From Pseudomonadota bacterium (GTDB lineage Bacteria > Pseudomonadota > Alphaproteobacteria > Micropepsales > Micropepsaceae), in NCBI GenBank assembly GCA_018241025.1, contig JAFEEQ010000002.1, positions 1-64,000 on the forward strand: a stretch of 64,000 nucleotides of DNA, in the 5' to 3' direction. Every line of letters begins with the position of its first letter. The stretch's first letter is position 1. Below are positions 34,863-42,218 of this stretch, piece after piece. The notes beneath the pieces are model-generated. The model had not been told where the DNA came from, searched no databases, and was given only the letters and a program-made list of their open reading frames with translations. The position numbers and the translations under genes were made by a program.

Positions 34863-37530
34863 AGTCCTCGTCGGCGTCCGGATCGTCGTCCATCGAGCCG
34901 TACATCTCCTCCATCCAGACCTTGTTGGCGATCACCTCGATCTCGAAGTCAGCTCCGTACAGGCCGTCAGGGAAGCTCAGCCCCCATGCGGGAACCCTGT
35001 AACCGGCGAATGCAGGATTCTCGGTCGGCTCCAGAACATGGATCATCAACAGCGGCTTTTTACGGACCATGCGATAATGAACGTCAGAGGGCTTTTTCTT
35101 TTTGGACTTGGCATCCTCGGACGCCAGCTTCTCCGCGGCGGAAATCTGACCGTCAGTCAGGCCAAGCTTCTCGTCGCCGCGACTGGCGACGCGGTATCCT
35201 GAAACCTGCCATTTATCAGGCGTGGCATCGTTTTCAGCCGTCCGGTCCTGTGCGCCAAGGCGATATGCTGCCGGGTCGCCAGGCCCTTTCGAGATAAGCA
35301 GAACATCGGCTTTGGAGAATTTCGGCGCAATCTTGAGCAGGTACTCAACCGCGTCGGCCTTCCGCTTTCTCGCGGATTTGTGCGCCTTGAACCGCAACAG
35401 GAATTCATCGACTTTCCCGACATCAACGTCAGGAATGAACCACCCCTTTTCGGTCGGCTCCACTGTGCCGCCAAACTCGTCGCGCCAGTATTCCGCGATC
35501 AGCTCCTCGTTCTCCTGATTGACCTTGGGATCGAGAGGAAGCAGCCAGCTCTCCTGAAGTGTGCCGGTCAGATTCTGATTCAGAATGACCTTTTCACCGC
35601 TGCGCATCTTGTTGGCGGCAGTCACCATCAGGCTATCAGGGTGCGACTTCACATAGAGGCCGAAATCCCTTGGACTCATGTCGGCCTGACGCATCCGCGT
35701 GATCTGCTGACGCAGTTCCTCGGATGCCAGTGCAATGTGCTTATACCAGTTGATCGAGTCGTTCGGCAGCCATACCCGGCATATATCCTCATAGCCCGGT
35801 CGATAGCCGAACCAGCGCCCCATCTGCATCAGCGTGTCGTACATCTTGGTATTGCGGTACATGTAGCTGATTGTCAGACCTTCAATCGTCAGGCCGCGTG
35901 ACAGACTGAGACCGCCGATTGCGATGGCGGTCAGGCCGGTGCCATCCTTCTCGTACTTCGCGAAATCGAGAACCTCGTCGCTCTTGCTGTTGACCACATA
36001 GGTGCGCAGGTTTTCGAAAACTCCCCAGAGGCCCGCTTTCACCTCATCCCAGGAGTAATTTTTCCCGCCAAATTCGTTGGCGGCGAACTCGGCATCATAC
36101 GCGGTGCGCAGACGTGCCATGTGTTCGTTTTTCGATGATGCGGCTTCCGGCATCATGTAATTGGCTTTCACGGCTTCCCGCATCCGGTCGAGGCGCAGTC
36201 CGATGAAGCTCCTTACTTCCTTCTGAACGGATACGAAGCGGGACACATTGATAAGCATGGAGCAGTGTTTCCGCTCCTGACCTCTGAGGTTGCGGATGGC
36301 TCGCGCCACGATGAACTGATCCAGCGCATGATAGAGGCTGGGCGGCAGGTCCGCGACCGGGAAGCCGTTTTTATGGATGAACGGCAGGTATTCCTCGCAG
36401 TCCTCGATCTGCCGAAGGATCGCACTACTGCTCTCATCGTTTAGGAAAACCTTGTCCGGCCCAAAATATGTGGTCGGCGCATCCAACGAGTGAATGAAAT
36501 CGCTCGGGAACAGCTCTTCGTAGGCATCCTTGTCGAAAGCTTCGGGGTCGATGAATATGTTGGCGAACGGCGTGGCCGTATATCCGACGTAGCAGTTCTT
36601 GGTGAACAACCGCAGAATCTTCCTTATCCACGCATTGGTGGCGGTCGGATTGATATCCGGCTTGTTGGTGTTGATCGATGCGTTGTCAGCCTCATCGTCG
36701 ATGACCAGCATAGGGACATCGGCAATGCGGTCGCGTCCTTTCGCGTTCAGTTCCCGCAACCAGATGTGCAGAGCTTCGAGCGTCTTCACATTCTTCTTGA
36801 TGACAAGAATGACAGGATTCTTGAAATCGTTCAGTTGCGCGCCGCTGACATTCGCGGTCTGCTTGTTGAAATCGGAGTTTATGTTCGTGAGCGTGACAGG
36901 GTTCGGGTAACTCCTGTCCAGCCCTACACCGATGTTCACGCGATTTTCCGGGTCGCTGGAGCGTCCGACAAATCCCTCATCGACACGCTGCTGCGTCTGC
37001 TTGCGCAGATTGTTGTGAATGCCTGCAATAACGATGATGAACTTGTATCCAGCATCCGCTGCCTTAGCGATCACGCCCATGTAGTTGGCAGTCTTGCCGG
37101 ACTGGACATGGCCGATGACCAGACCACGGCGTTTCCATTCGCCTTCGCTGGTCGGGTCCTGGAGCAGGCCGAGAATTTTTGAACCGTCAGCATTGAGGAG
37201 GGTGTTGACGACGGTCGGTTTCCAGCCCTGACCGCGAAGGTAGCCACCGTAGGCATCCGCATAGGTGGTGCCAATCTCGCGCTTGTGAATCCAGTCCTCG
37301 TCGTGGGCGGCATCGACATCGATCAGTGAAACGCCCGCATTCATGCGCGATGGTATTGCAGTCTCGGCTTCAGTGATGATGTTCTGAAGATCGCCAGAGT
37401 AACCGAGCAGCGGCGCGAGGAGGGTGGCTTTGGCCGCGATCTCGTCGCGTGACGGCAGACCGTCCTGATCGTCGAACGCGCCAATCAATGCAGCCAGAAC
37501 AACCTTTTCCTTATCGCCCTGCGTACTCAA
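34849..37530 (-). CDS. Z1-domain superfamily 2 helicase-like ATPase
   Basis: An 893-residue protein. Walker A is HVQSGKTANY (141-150), Walker B MLVIDDEADNAS, and the Z1 domain follows (LTAIAIGGLSLSRGLTIEGL, TLMQMGRWFGYRPGYEDICR). The C-terminal part contains lysine-rich stretches. Z1 proteins are predicted DNA translocases of restriction-like systems. It starts at TTG 37530, overlapping the ATPase gene's stop (TTGA), a weak start that would tie its level to translation of the preceding gene. Ends in an acidic tail (DDDPDADEDYDDE). Confidence 0.92.
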   Translation of the reverse strand: MSTQGDKEKVVLAALIGAFDDQDGLPSRDEIAAKATLLAPLLGYSGDLQNIITEAETAIPSRMNAGVSLIDVDAAHDEDWIHKREIGTTYADAYGGYLRGQGWKPTVVNTLLNADGSKILGLLQDPTSEGEWKRRGLVIGHVQSGKTANYMGVIAKAADAGYKFIIVIAGIHNNLRKQTQQRVDEGFVGRSSDPENRVNIGVGLDRSYPNPVTLTNINSDFNKQTANVSGAQLNDFKNPVILVIKKNVKTLEALHIWLRELNAKGRDRIADVPMLVIDDEADNASINTNKPDINPTATNAWIRKILRLFTKNCYVGYTATPFANIFIDPEAFDKDAYEELFPSDFIHSLDAPTTYFGPDKVFLNDESSSAILRQIEDCEEYLPFIHKNGFPVADLPPSLYHALDQFIVARAIRNLRGQERKHCSMLINVSRFVSVQKEVRSFIGLRLDRMREAVKANYMMPEAASSKNEHMARLRTAYDAEFAANEFGGKNYSWDEVKAGLWGVFENLRTYVVNSKSDEVLDFAKYEKDGTGLTAIAIGGLSLSRGLTIEGLTISYMYRNTKMYDTLMQMGRWFGYRPGYEDICRVWLPNDSINWYKHIALASEELRQQITRMRQADMSPRDFGLYVKSHPDSLMVTAANKMRSGEKVILNQNLTGTLQESWLLPLDPKVNQENEELIAEYWRDEFGGTVEPTEKGWFIPDVDVGKVDEFLLRFKAHKSARKRKADAVEYLLKIAPKFSKADVLLISKGPGDPAAYRLGAQDRTAENDATPDKWQVSGYRVASRGDEKLGLTDGQISAAEKLASEDAKSKKKKPSDVHYRMVRKKPLLMIHVLEPTENPAFAGYRVPAWGLSFPDGLYGADFEIEVIANKVWMEEMYGSMDDDPDADEDYDDE

Positions 37531-39002
37531 GCGAATCCCCCCTGAATGTAATTCTCAACAATCTCACCGTGATCGTCAAAGAGTCGCGTCGATCTGACAA
37601 TATCCCTGAATGCATCCGCATTCCCCGGCCCGTCACCCCACAGAGCGCGTCTGAGGTCGTCAAGACGGTCCTTCACGTCATCGACCTGCGGCATCTGGCT
37701 CACGTCGCGGGGATGCGTCGAATAATCCGAGTAGATCATCTCGACTGGCAGCGATGCTGAAACAGCTTCCAGCAGAAGGTCGAGGTGACGCACCCCTTCG
37801 CCGTCCAGTTTCTCGTGCAGGCGCTGTGCCAGCGGATGCGTCCTGTTCAGGGCATACCGGATGCCGGTCTTGTCGGCATATCGCTCCCACAGCGGCGCAG
37901 TGATTTCATGGAAGAGTTTCTGACCACGCCCCCGGTGAACGGTCGTGCTTGCACCTGAGACCTGCGCGATAATCTGCCGGAGCCGTTCCCTTACTGGCAG
38001 CGGCGGACGGGATCGCGACTTCTTGATATCGATGGTCCACGCTTCATCGAGGCTGTTCGGAAAGTCGATCTGAACGCGGGCCAGCTTGGTCGCTTCCCCC
38101 TTCGGTATCAGCCGGAACCAGTCACCCCACGCCATCAGCCTGCCGTTGCGGTAGATGTAGGCTCCCTGATTGGAGATGAAGTCGCTGCGATTCTGATAGA
38201 AATCGTATTCGCGGGCCGTAAGGTTCGAGTGGTGCGGCAGGATGTACGGTTGCAGATGCACCGCTGCCGATCCGATCCGCACAATCTCTTCCGGCAGATG
38301 CCTAGTATGAGTATTTTTGCGGCAGAAGGGATCAAAGGCTTCGACCAGATGTCCGTTCACCGTGATCGCAATGCGGCCCCGCCCCCGGATTTCACCGGCC
38401 AGAAAACGGTGGAAGACGAGCGCTAGATGCTTCTCCAGAACATCCAGCTTCTCATTCACGATCTCATCCCGGCGGTTGCCGGTTTCATCCTCCAGCAGGC
38501 GATCCATTTCCCGCCAGATGACGGCAGTGCCGTGTGCGCCAAGGTGGTCCACATAGGGTAGAGCTGCGATATCTTCTTCGTCGAGAATGCTGAGAATCCA
38601 GTCATCCGCCTGGTCGATAACGTCAAGGTTCCATTCAGCCCCTGACAGGCTGCCATCCTTTGCGCTCACGACGGTGAGGGAGCGGCATTGAGAGAAAGAG
38701 GCGGTCTTGAGACCGAGACCGAACCGGCCCAGGTCTCTAGGAGACCGTTCCATGCGCGGGTTTGCGGCCCCGTGCCGCATGGCCGCCAGAAGCTCGGCTG
38801 CGTCCATGCCACGCCCATTATCAAGGATGACGAGGACGGGCTGCGGAACTGATGGTTCGCAGAAGATATCGATCTTCGACGCATCGGCGGAGATGCTGTT
38901 GTCGATAAGGTCTGCAACCGCAGCTTCAAGCGAATAGCCCAGATCGCGCATTGAGGCAGAGAGGCAGGCCGCACTTGGCGGAAGCGGGATATTTCGCGCC
39001 AT
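37527..39002 (-). CDS. GHKL ATPase, MutL/MORC-like, of the defence operon
   Basis: A 491-residue protein. The GHKL motifs are: motif I with AAVADLIDNSISADA (Asn35), motif II DNGRGM (61-66), motif III GRFGLGLKTAS (92-102). A transducer-like region follows. This fits the MutL/MORC-like ATPases that were predicted in restriction-modification-like loci together with Z1 helicases. It likely loads or clamps DNA in response to ATP. The start ATG at 39002 overlaps the Vsr stop codon by one base. Confidence 0.9.
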   Translation of the reverse strand: MARNIPLPPSAACLSASMRDLGYSLEAAVADLIDNSISADASKIDIFCEPSVPQPVLVILDNGRGMDAAELLAAMRHGAANPRMERSPRDLGRFGLGLKTASFSQCRSLTVVSAKDGSLSGAEWNLDVIDQADDWILSILDEEDIAALPYVDHLGAHGTAVIWREMDRLLEDETGNRRDEIVNEKLDVLEKHLALVFHRFLAGEIRGRGRIAITVNGHLVEAFDPFCRKNTHTRHLPEEIVRIGSAAVHLQPYILPHHSNLTAREYDFYQNRSDFISNQGAYIYRNGRLMAWGDWFRLIPKGEATKLARVQIDFPNSLDEAWTIDIKKSRSRPPLPVRERLRQIIAQVSGASTTVHRGRGQKLFHEITAPLWERYADKTGIRYALNRTHPLAQRLHEKLDGEGVRHLDLLLEAVSASLPVEMIYSDYSTHPRDVSQMPQVDDVKDRLDDLRRALWGDGPGNADAFRDIVRSTRLFDDHGEIVENYIQGGFA

Positions 39003-39421
39003 CAGCTCGCCTCACGGATATCATAGGAAAGTTTTTCCACCACGCCGGGTGCATCGTTTTTCAGCTCACATTCCCATACTGTGAAGACAGTCCATCCCGC
39101 CGCCGTAAGGGCGGCCTGGTTGCGCTCATCCCTGCCTACATTGGAAGCGAATTTCGACTTCCAGAACTCAGTTCTGGTCGAAGGCATCGTGGCGTTACGA
39201 CACCCTTCATGGCGATGCCAGAAGCATCCGTGGACGAAAATCGCCGCGCGGTATTTCGGCAGGACGATATCAGGTTTGCCGGGAAGCTCCTTCGCGTGAA
39301 GCCTGAACCTGAAACCTGCACGATGCAGCAGCGAACGAAGCCGCAATTCCGGGCCGGTGTCTCGTCCCTTTATCCGGGACATGTTCCAGCTTCGCCGTTC
39401 GCGCGTGATCGTATCTGCCAT
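39002..39421 (-). CDS. Vsr-type very short patch repair endonuclease
   Basis: A 139-residue protein of family length. RSWNMSRIKGRDTGPELRLR is the typical start and the catalytic triad positions agree with E. coli Vsr numbering: Asp51 in GKPDIVLP, His64 and His69 in IFVHGCFWHRH. Vsr nicks next to T:G mismatches produced by deamination of 5-methylcytosine and so protects sites methylated by the companion enzyme. It starts at 39421 with a one-base overlap to the methyltransferase stop; the frame extending to 39601 is antisense of that gene's end. Confidence 0.93.
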   Translation of the reverse strand: MADTITRERRSWNMSRIKGRDTGPELRLRSLLHRAGFRFRLHAKELPGKPDIVLPKYRAAIFVHGCFWHRHEGCRNATMPSTRTEFWKSKFASNVGRDERNQAALTAAGWTVFTVWECELKNDAPGVVEKLSYDIREAS

Positions 39422-41043
39422 CAACGGTCTTCTCGGATGGAATCGAGCACCTGCGCCACGATTTCCGCAATCTGCTTTGCAAGCTGCGGCGGGACGGCGT
39501 TTCCGACCTGATGGTACTGGGCTGTGCGTGGCCCGGCGAAAAAGTAATTGTCGGGGAATGTCTGAAGACGTGCCGCCTCCCGCACGGTGAGGCTGCGGCA
39601 CTGCGCGGGATCGTAATGGATGAAATAGTGTCCATCCTTTGAGATGTGGGACGTGATGGTGGTGGAGACGTGATCCGCCAGTTGCACCCGGAAGCGATCC
39701 GAAAACATCTTGCCAGAGCGGCCAAGCTCGACATTCCTGTGCTCCGGCAGCAGACTCTCGGGAAAATCCGCCAGCTTGGGGCTGCGTCCTGTCTTCTGCG
39801 CAAAGGTGGCGGCGTAGAGATACCGCCTAAGATCAGAGGCCATATGGCTGCGCGCTTCGTGCGCGGTCAGCACCGAAAGCCGCTCGTCGTATAGGCTGCG
39901 CAACACGTCATGCGCGGGCCTACGCATAGGATAGCGCGCGGACGAGACTGCGCGGGGAGATTTCACCTCGATCAGATTATGGAAATCGAGAGCACGGGCG
40001 ACCTCGCCTGCGTAGGTCGCGCCATTCAACTGGCGGCGGACATTCATGCTCGATATGGCCCGCAATTCACTCAGCCAGGCTGTCGCACTGTCCTTCTCCT
40101 TGGATAGACCGCTACGTATGGATGGAAGCGATCCTATCGTCTCCTGCACGGTCGGAGCCGCCATCTTCTTCAGCACTCCGGGGCGGACGTTCAGGTCACT
40201 GCGGATGCCGACAATGAACATGCGATGCCGAGCCTGAGGGATGCCGTATTCTTCGGCGCGCACGACAAATAGGCGAGGGTCCACTTCCTCGTTCGCCATA
40301 TCCTCTTCGGCCAGTGAATACAGCCTGTATGTCAGGTCGCTCGGAGCGTCAGGAATAGCGGTATTCGGACGGGAAAGATCACGTACAATCCGCGCGATTG
40401 CCGATTTGCCTTCTATGGTCGCAGAAAGCAGACCCTTTACATTCTCCATCACGAACACAGGCGGGCGGTGGTCGGCAATGATCCTGAGATATTCGAGGTA
40501 GAGCGTGTGGCGCTCGTCCTTCTCAAAGTCAGATCGGCCCATCATCCTGGAGCGCCCGACAAGCGAATAAGCTTGACAGGGAGGACCTCCGACAAGCGCC
40601 CATCGACGGCTTCCACCGATCCGCTCCCGAATAATCTCCTGCACCTGCCCATGAGACTCTGAGCCGAGCGAAATCTGTAGAGCGGACGATGCCGCATGAC
40701 GATGCGCGGCTGGATAGCGCCGGTAAAGCTGGTCGCGTGAAATATCTCCGGCGAGAAACGCATAATAGTCATCAGGCACTTCGCCTTCCGCGAACTGCCT
40801 GATGAAGTGCCGCAGGAGAAGGGTCTGATGTGAAAACTCGTCCCGCTCAATAGATACGACGCTGGTGAAACGAGAGCACCCTTTCTCGTCAACGCTAGAA
40901 GCGAAACCTTCCCCTAGACCCCCTGGCCCTGCAAACAGATCGACTACTTTGTAAGCCGGAAACCGCTGTTGGGCCTGCCCCCTGTGCTCACGCCCACGTA
41001 CCAACATTTCTTCTCTCGTTCGCCCCCCGGCATACATACTCAC
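39421..41043 (-). CDS. DNA (cytosine-5-)-methyltransferase
   Basis: A 540-residue protein with the C5-methyltransferase motifs in order: I VVDLFAGPGGLGEGF; IV GGPPCQAYS with the catalytic Cys156; VI VFVMENVKG; VIII PQARHRMFIVG; IX SLTVREAARLQTFP; X YHQVGNAVPP. It methylates cytosine at a specific site, which would mark self DNA in the defence operon; the target sequence cannot be read from the sequence. It starts with GTG (41041-41043), 1 base after the Phd stop. The long spacer between motifs VIII and IX is the target-recognition region. Confidence 0.93.
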   Translation of the reverse strand: MSMYAGGRTREEMLVRGREHRGQAQQRFPAYKVVDLFAGPGGLGEGFASSVDEKGCSRFTSVVSIERDEFSHQTLLLRHFIRQFAEGEVPDDYYAFLAGDISRDQLYRRYPAAHRHAASSALQISLGSESHGQVQEIIRERIGGSRRWALVGGPPCQAYSLVGRSRMMGRSDFEKDERHTLYLEYLRIIADHRPPVFVMENVKGLLSATIEGKSAIARIVRDLSRPNTAIPDAPSDLTYRLYSLAEEDMANEEVDPRLFVVRAEEYGIPQARHRMFIVGIRSDLNVRPGVLKKMAAPTVQETIGSLPSIRSGLSKEKDSATAWLSELRAISSMNVRRQLNGATYAGEVARALDFHNLIEVKSPRAVSSARYPMRRPAHDVLRSLYDERLSVLTAHEARSHMASDLRRYLYAATFAQKTGRSPKLADFPESLLPEHRNVELGRSGKMFSDRFRVQLADHVSTTITSHISKDGHYFIHYDPAQCRSLTVREAARLQTFPDNYFFAGPRTAQYHQVGNAVPPQLAKQIAEIVAQVLDSIREDR

Positions 41044-41044
41044 T

Positions 41045-41242
41045 TCAGCCTTCTTCCGGCCTTTGACGTTCGGAAATCTGCCTGCCTCTAGTGCGGGCGC
41101 TGGAAAGCTTCTCGAACTCCTCGACGCTCATGACGACCACAACTGGCCGACCATGCTTCTCCACCTGAACTGGCTCTGCTCTGGCTTGATCCAACAACAG
41201 GCCGAAGCTGTTTTTGGCATCTTTTGCAGACATGGTTTTCAT
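41045..41242 (-). CDS. Phd/YefM-family antitoxin-like regulator
   Basis: A 65-residue protein with the Phd/YefM core: MSAKDAKNSFGLLLDQARAEPVQVEKHGRPVVVVMS. Phd proteins dimerise, bind palindromes with their N-terminal domain and neutralise a toxin with the C-terminus. The residues after the core (SSARTRGRQISERQRPEEG) are very short, and no toxin gene (Doc, YoeB or RelE type) follows: the next gene is the DNA methyltransferase. It is therefore likely used as the repressor of the defence operon. A matching palindrome lies 23 bases upstream. Confidence 0.8.
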   Translation of the reverse strand: MKTMSAKDAKNSFGLLLDQARAEPVQVEKHGRPVVVVMSVEEFEKLSSARTRGRQISERQRPEEG

Positions 41243-41264
41243 GTGATCAGCCCCGCAGCGGATA

Positions 41265-41277
41265 AGCTATTTTAGCT
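41265..41277. promoter_or_regulatory. Palindrome upstream of the Phd-led defence operon
   Basis: AGCTA-TTT-TAGCT is a perfect 5-3-5 inverted repeat in an AT-rich patch 23-35 bases before the Phd start codon. Phd-type proteins bind sites of this size. It probably lies in the operon promoter. Confidence 0.6.
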
Positions 41278-41441
41278 ATTTCATCTGCGCTCGCAACGTC
41301 ATTATTGCACTGCATGGTGAAGCGGTTTCGCCTATATCACCGTCGAGAAATTATGGCGCGGACATACCGCATTTGCGCGGCTCCGCCGCGCGATGGCGGG
41401 CAGCGCCGCGATATGTTGGTCTCCGCGCCGCCCGCCATCGA

Positions 41442-41711
41442 TCACGCCCCATCCTGAAGTGTGCGTGGGGAGGTGGTCGGTGCATCTGTCGCGTGCTCCA
41501 TCTCGAACAGGCCCTTTCCCTTTTCCGACCAGAGCGCCAATGCCCTCTCGCATTCCTCGCCTTTGAGCTTGTCAGCCATCCAGATGAGCGCCCCGAGGAT
41601 GGTAGCGCGGTCGTCGCCGGTCAGGTCCACGATGCCCGCCTTGACGACGAGGCCGCCGAGTTCGATCAGGTGTCGCGTGCGCTTGCGGCGCTCGATCTGC
41701 CAGCTACGCAT
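41442..41711 (-). CDS. traD: TraD-like conjugal transfer accessory protein
   Basis: An 89-residue protein starting MRSWQIERRKRTRHLIELG, the recognised opening of the Ti-plasmid-type TraD. TraC and TraD lie in the relaxosome operon of these systems (traCDG). Here traG (the coupling protein) is missing downstream of traD, where the spacer to the defence operon begins. The stop/start spacing with traC is 1 base (TGTCAT), so the two are coupled. Confidence 0.8.
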   Translation of the reverse strand: MRSWQIERRKRTRHLIELGGLVVKAGIVDLTGDDRATILGALIWMADKLKGEECERALALWSEKGKGLFEMEHATDAPTTSPRTLQDGA

Positions 41712-41712
41712 G

Positions 41713-42039
41713 TCATGCCGCGCCCGTCGCGCCTGATGCCGGTTGCGCGCTGCCCGATTGCGATGCAGCGCCGCCAGCGTCGCGGTCAGGTGTCGGCGAA
41801 GATCGCCGCGCCCGTCCCTGAAAGAACGCGGCCCCGCGCTTGGCCCAAGCCTCCCGCTTTCCGGCATCGGTGGTTTCCGCCAGCACGATCAGCGCACCGA
41901 CCAGTTCGTCGGCGGAAAGCGCGTCGGCTCCGGTGGCGATCACCAGTTCGCCTAACTGCTGAACCTTTCGCGTCTTGAGTTCTCGCGCTTTGTCTTCGAG
42001 CGCCTTCAGTTCGGCGTCATAGTCTTTCGGTTTGCGCAT
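41713..42039 (-). CDS. traC: TraC-like conjugal transfer protein
   Basis: A 108-residue protein with MRKPKDYDAELKALEDKARELKTRKVQQLGELVIATGADAL, the typical start of Ti-type TraC. It takes part in the relaxosome at oriT. Its gene is divergently arranged from traA with the oriT-like site between them, as in Ti plasmids. The C-terminal 30 residues are low-complexity (SPTPDRDAGGAASQSGSAQ). Confidence 0.85.
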   Translation of the reverse strand: MRKPKDYDAELKALEDKARELKTRKVQQLGELVIATGADALSADELVGALIVLAETTDAGKREAWAKRGAAFFQGRARRSSPTPDRDAGGAASQSGSAQPASGATGAA

Positions 42040-42160
42040 GTGCCTTTCCTTTCCGGTCGCAAATCGTCGATGCGGAGAGGATAGTTTCGCGAGGCGCGGA
42101 ATGCAGTAATGTCACCGGGACGGTCTGACACGGCGCGAACAGTCCCGAGAAATTCATTTC

Positions 42161-42189
42161 GAGGGCGCGCTTATACGTCGTTCCGACGT
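42161..42189. other. oriT-like nic region between traC and traA
   Basis: GAGGGCGCGCTTATACG (42161-42177) is followed by the inverted repeat ACGTCG-TTC-CGACGT (42175-42189). On the complementary strand the sequence ATAAGCGCGCCCTC resembles the nic core of RSF1010/Ti-type origins (TAAGTGCGCCCT), including the adjacent stem-loop. Position between the divergent traA and traC fits. The nick position is inferred, not shown. Confidence 0.7.
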
Positions 42190-42218
42190 GCGCTCAGAGG
42201 TGTAGATGGTTGATCGCG

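Noticed and set aside
39002..39601. Longer start for Vsr (199 codons)
   Set aside because: The extra 60 codons are antisense-type sequence over the end of the methyltransferase gene; the start at 39421 gives family length and active-site numbering like E. coli Vsr.
41332..41553. 73-codon frame in the gap before traD
   Set aside because: It overlaps the traD end, has no family pattern and no ribosome site.
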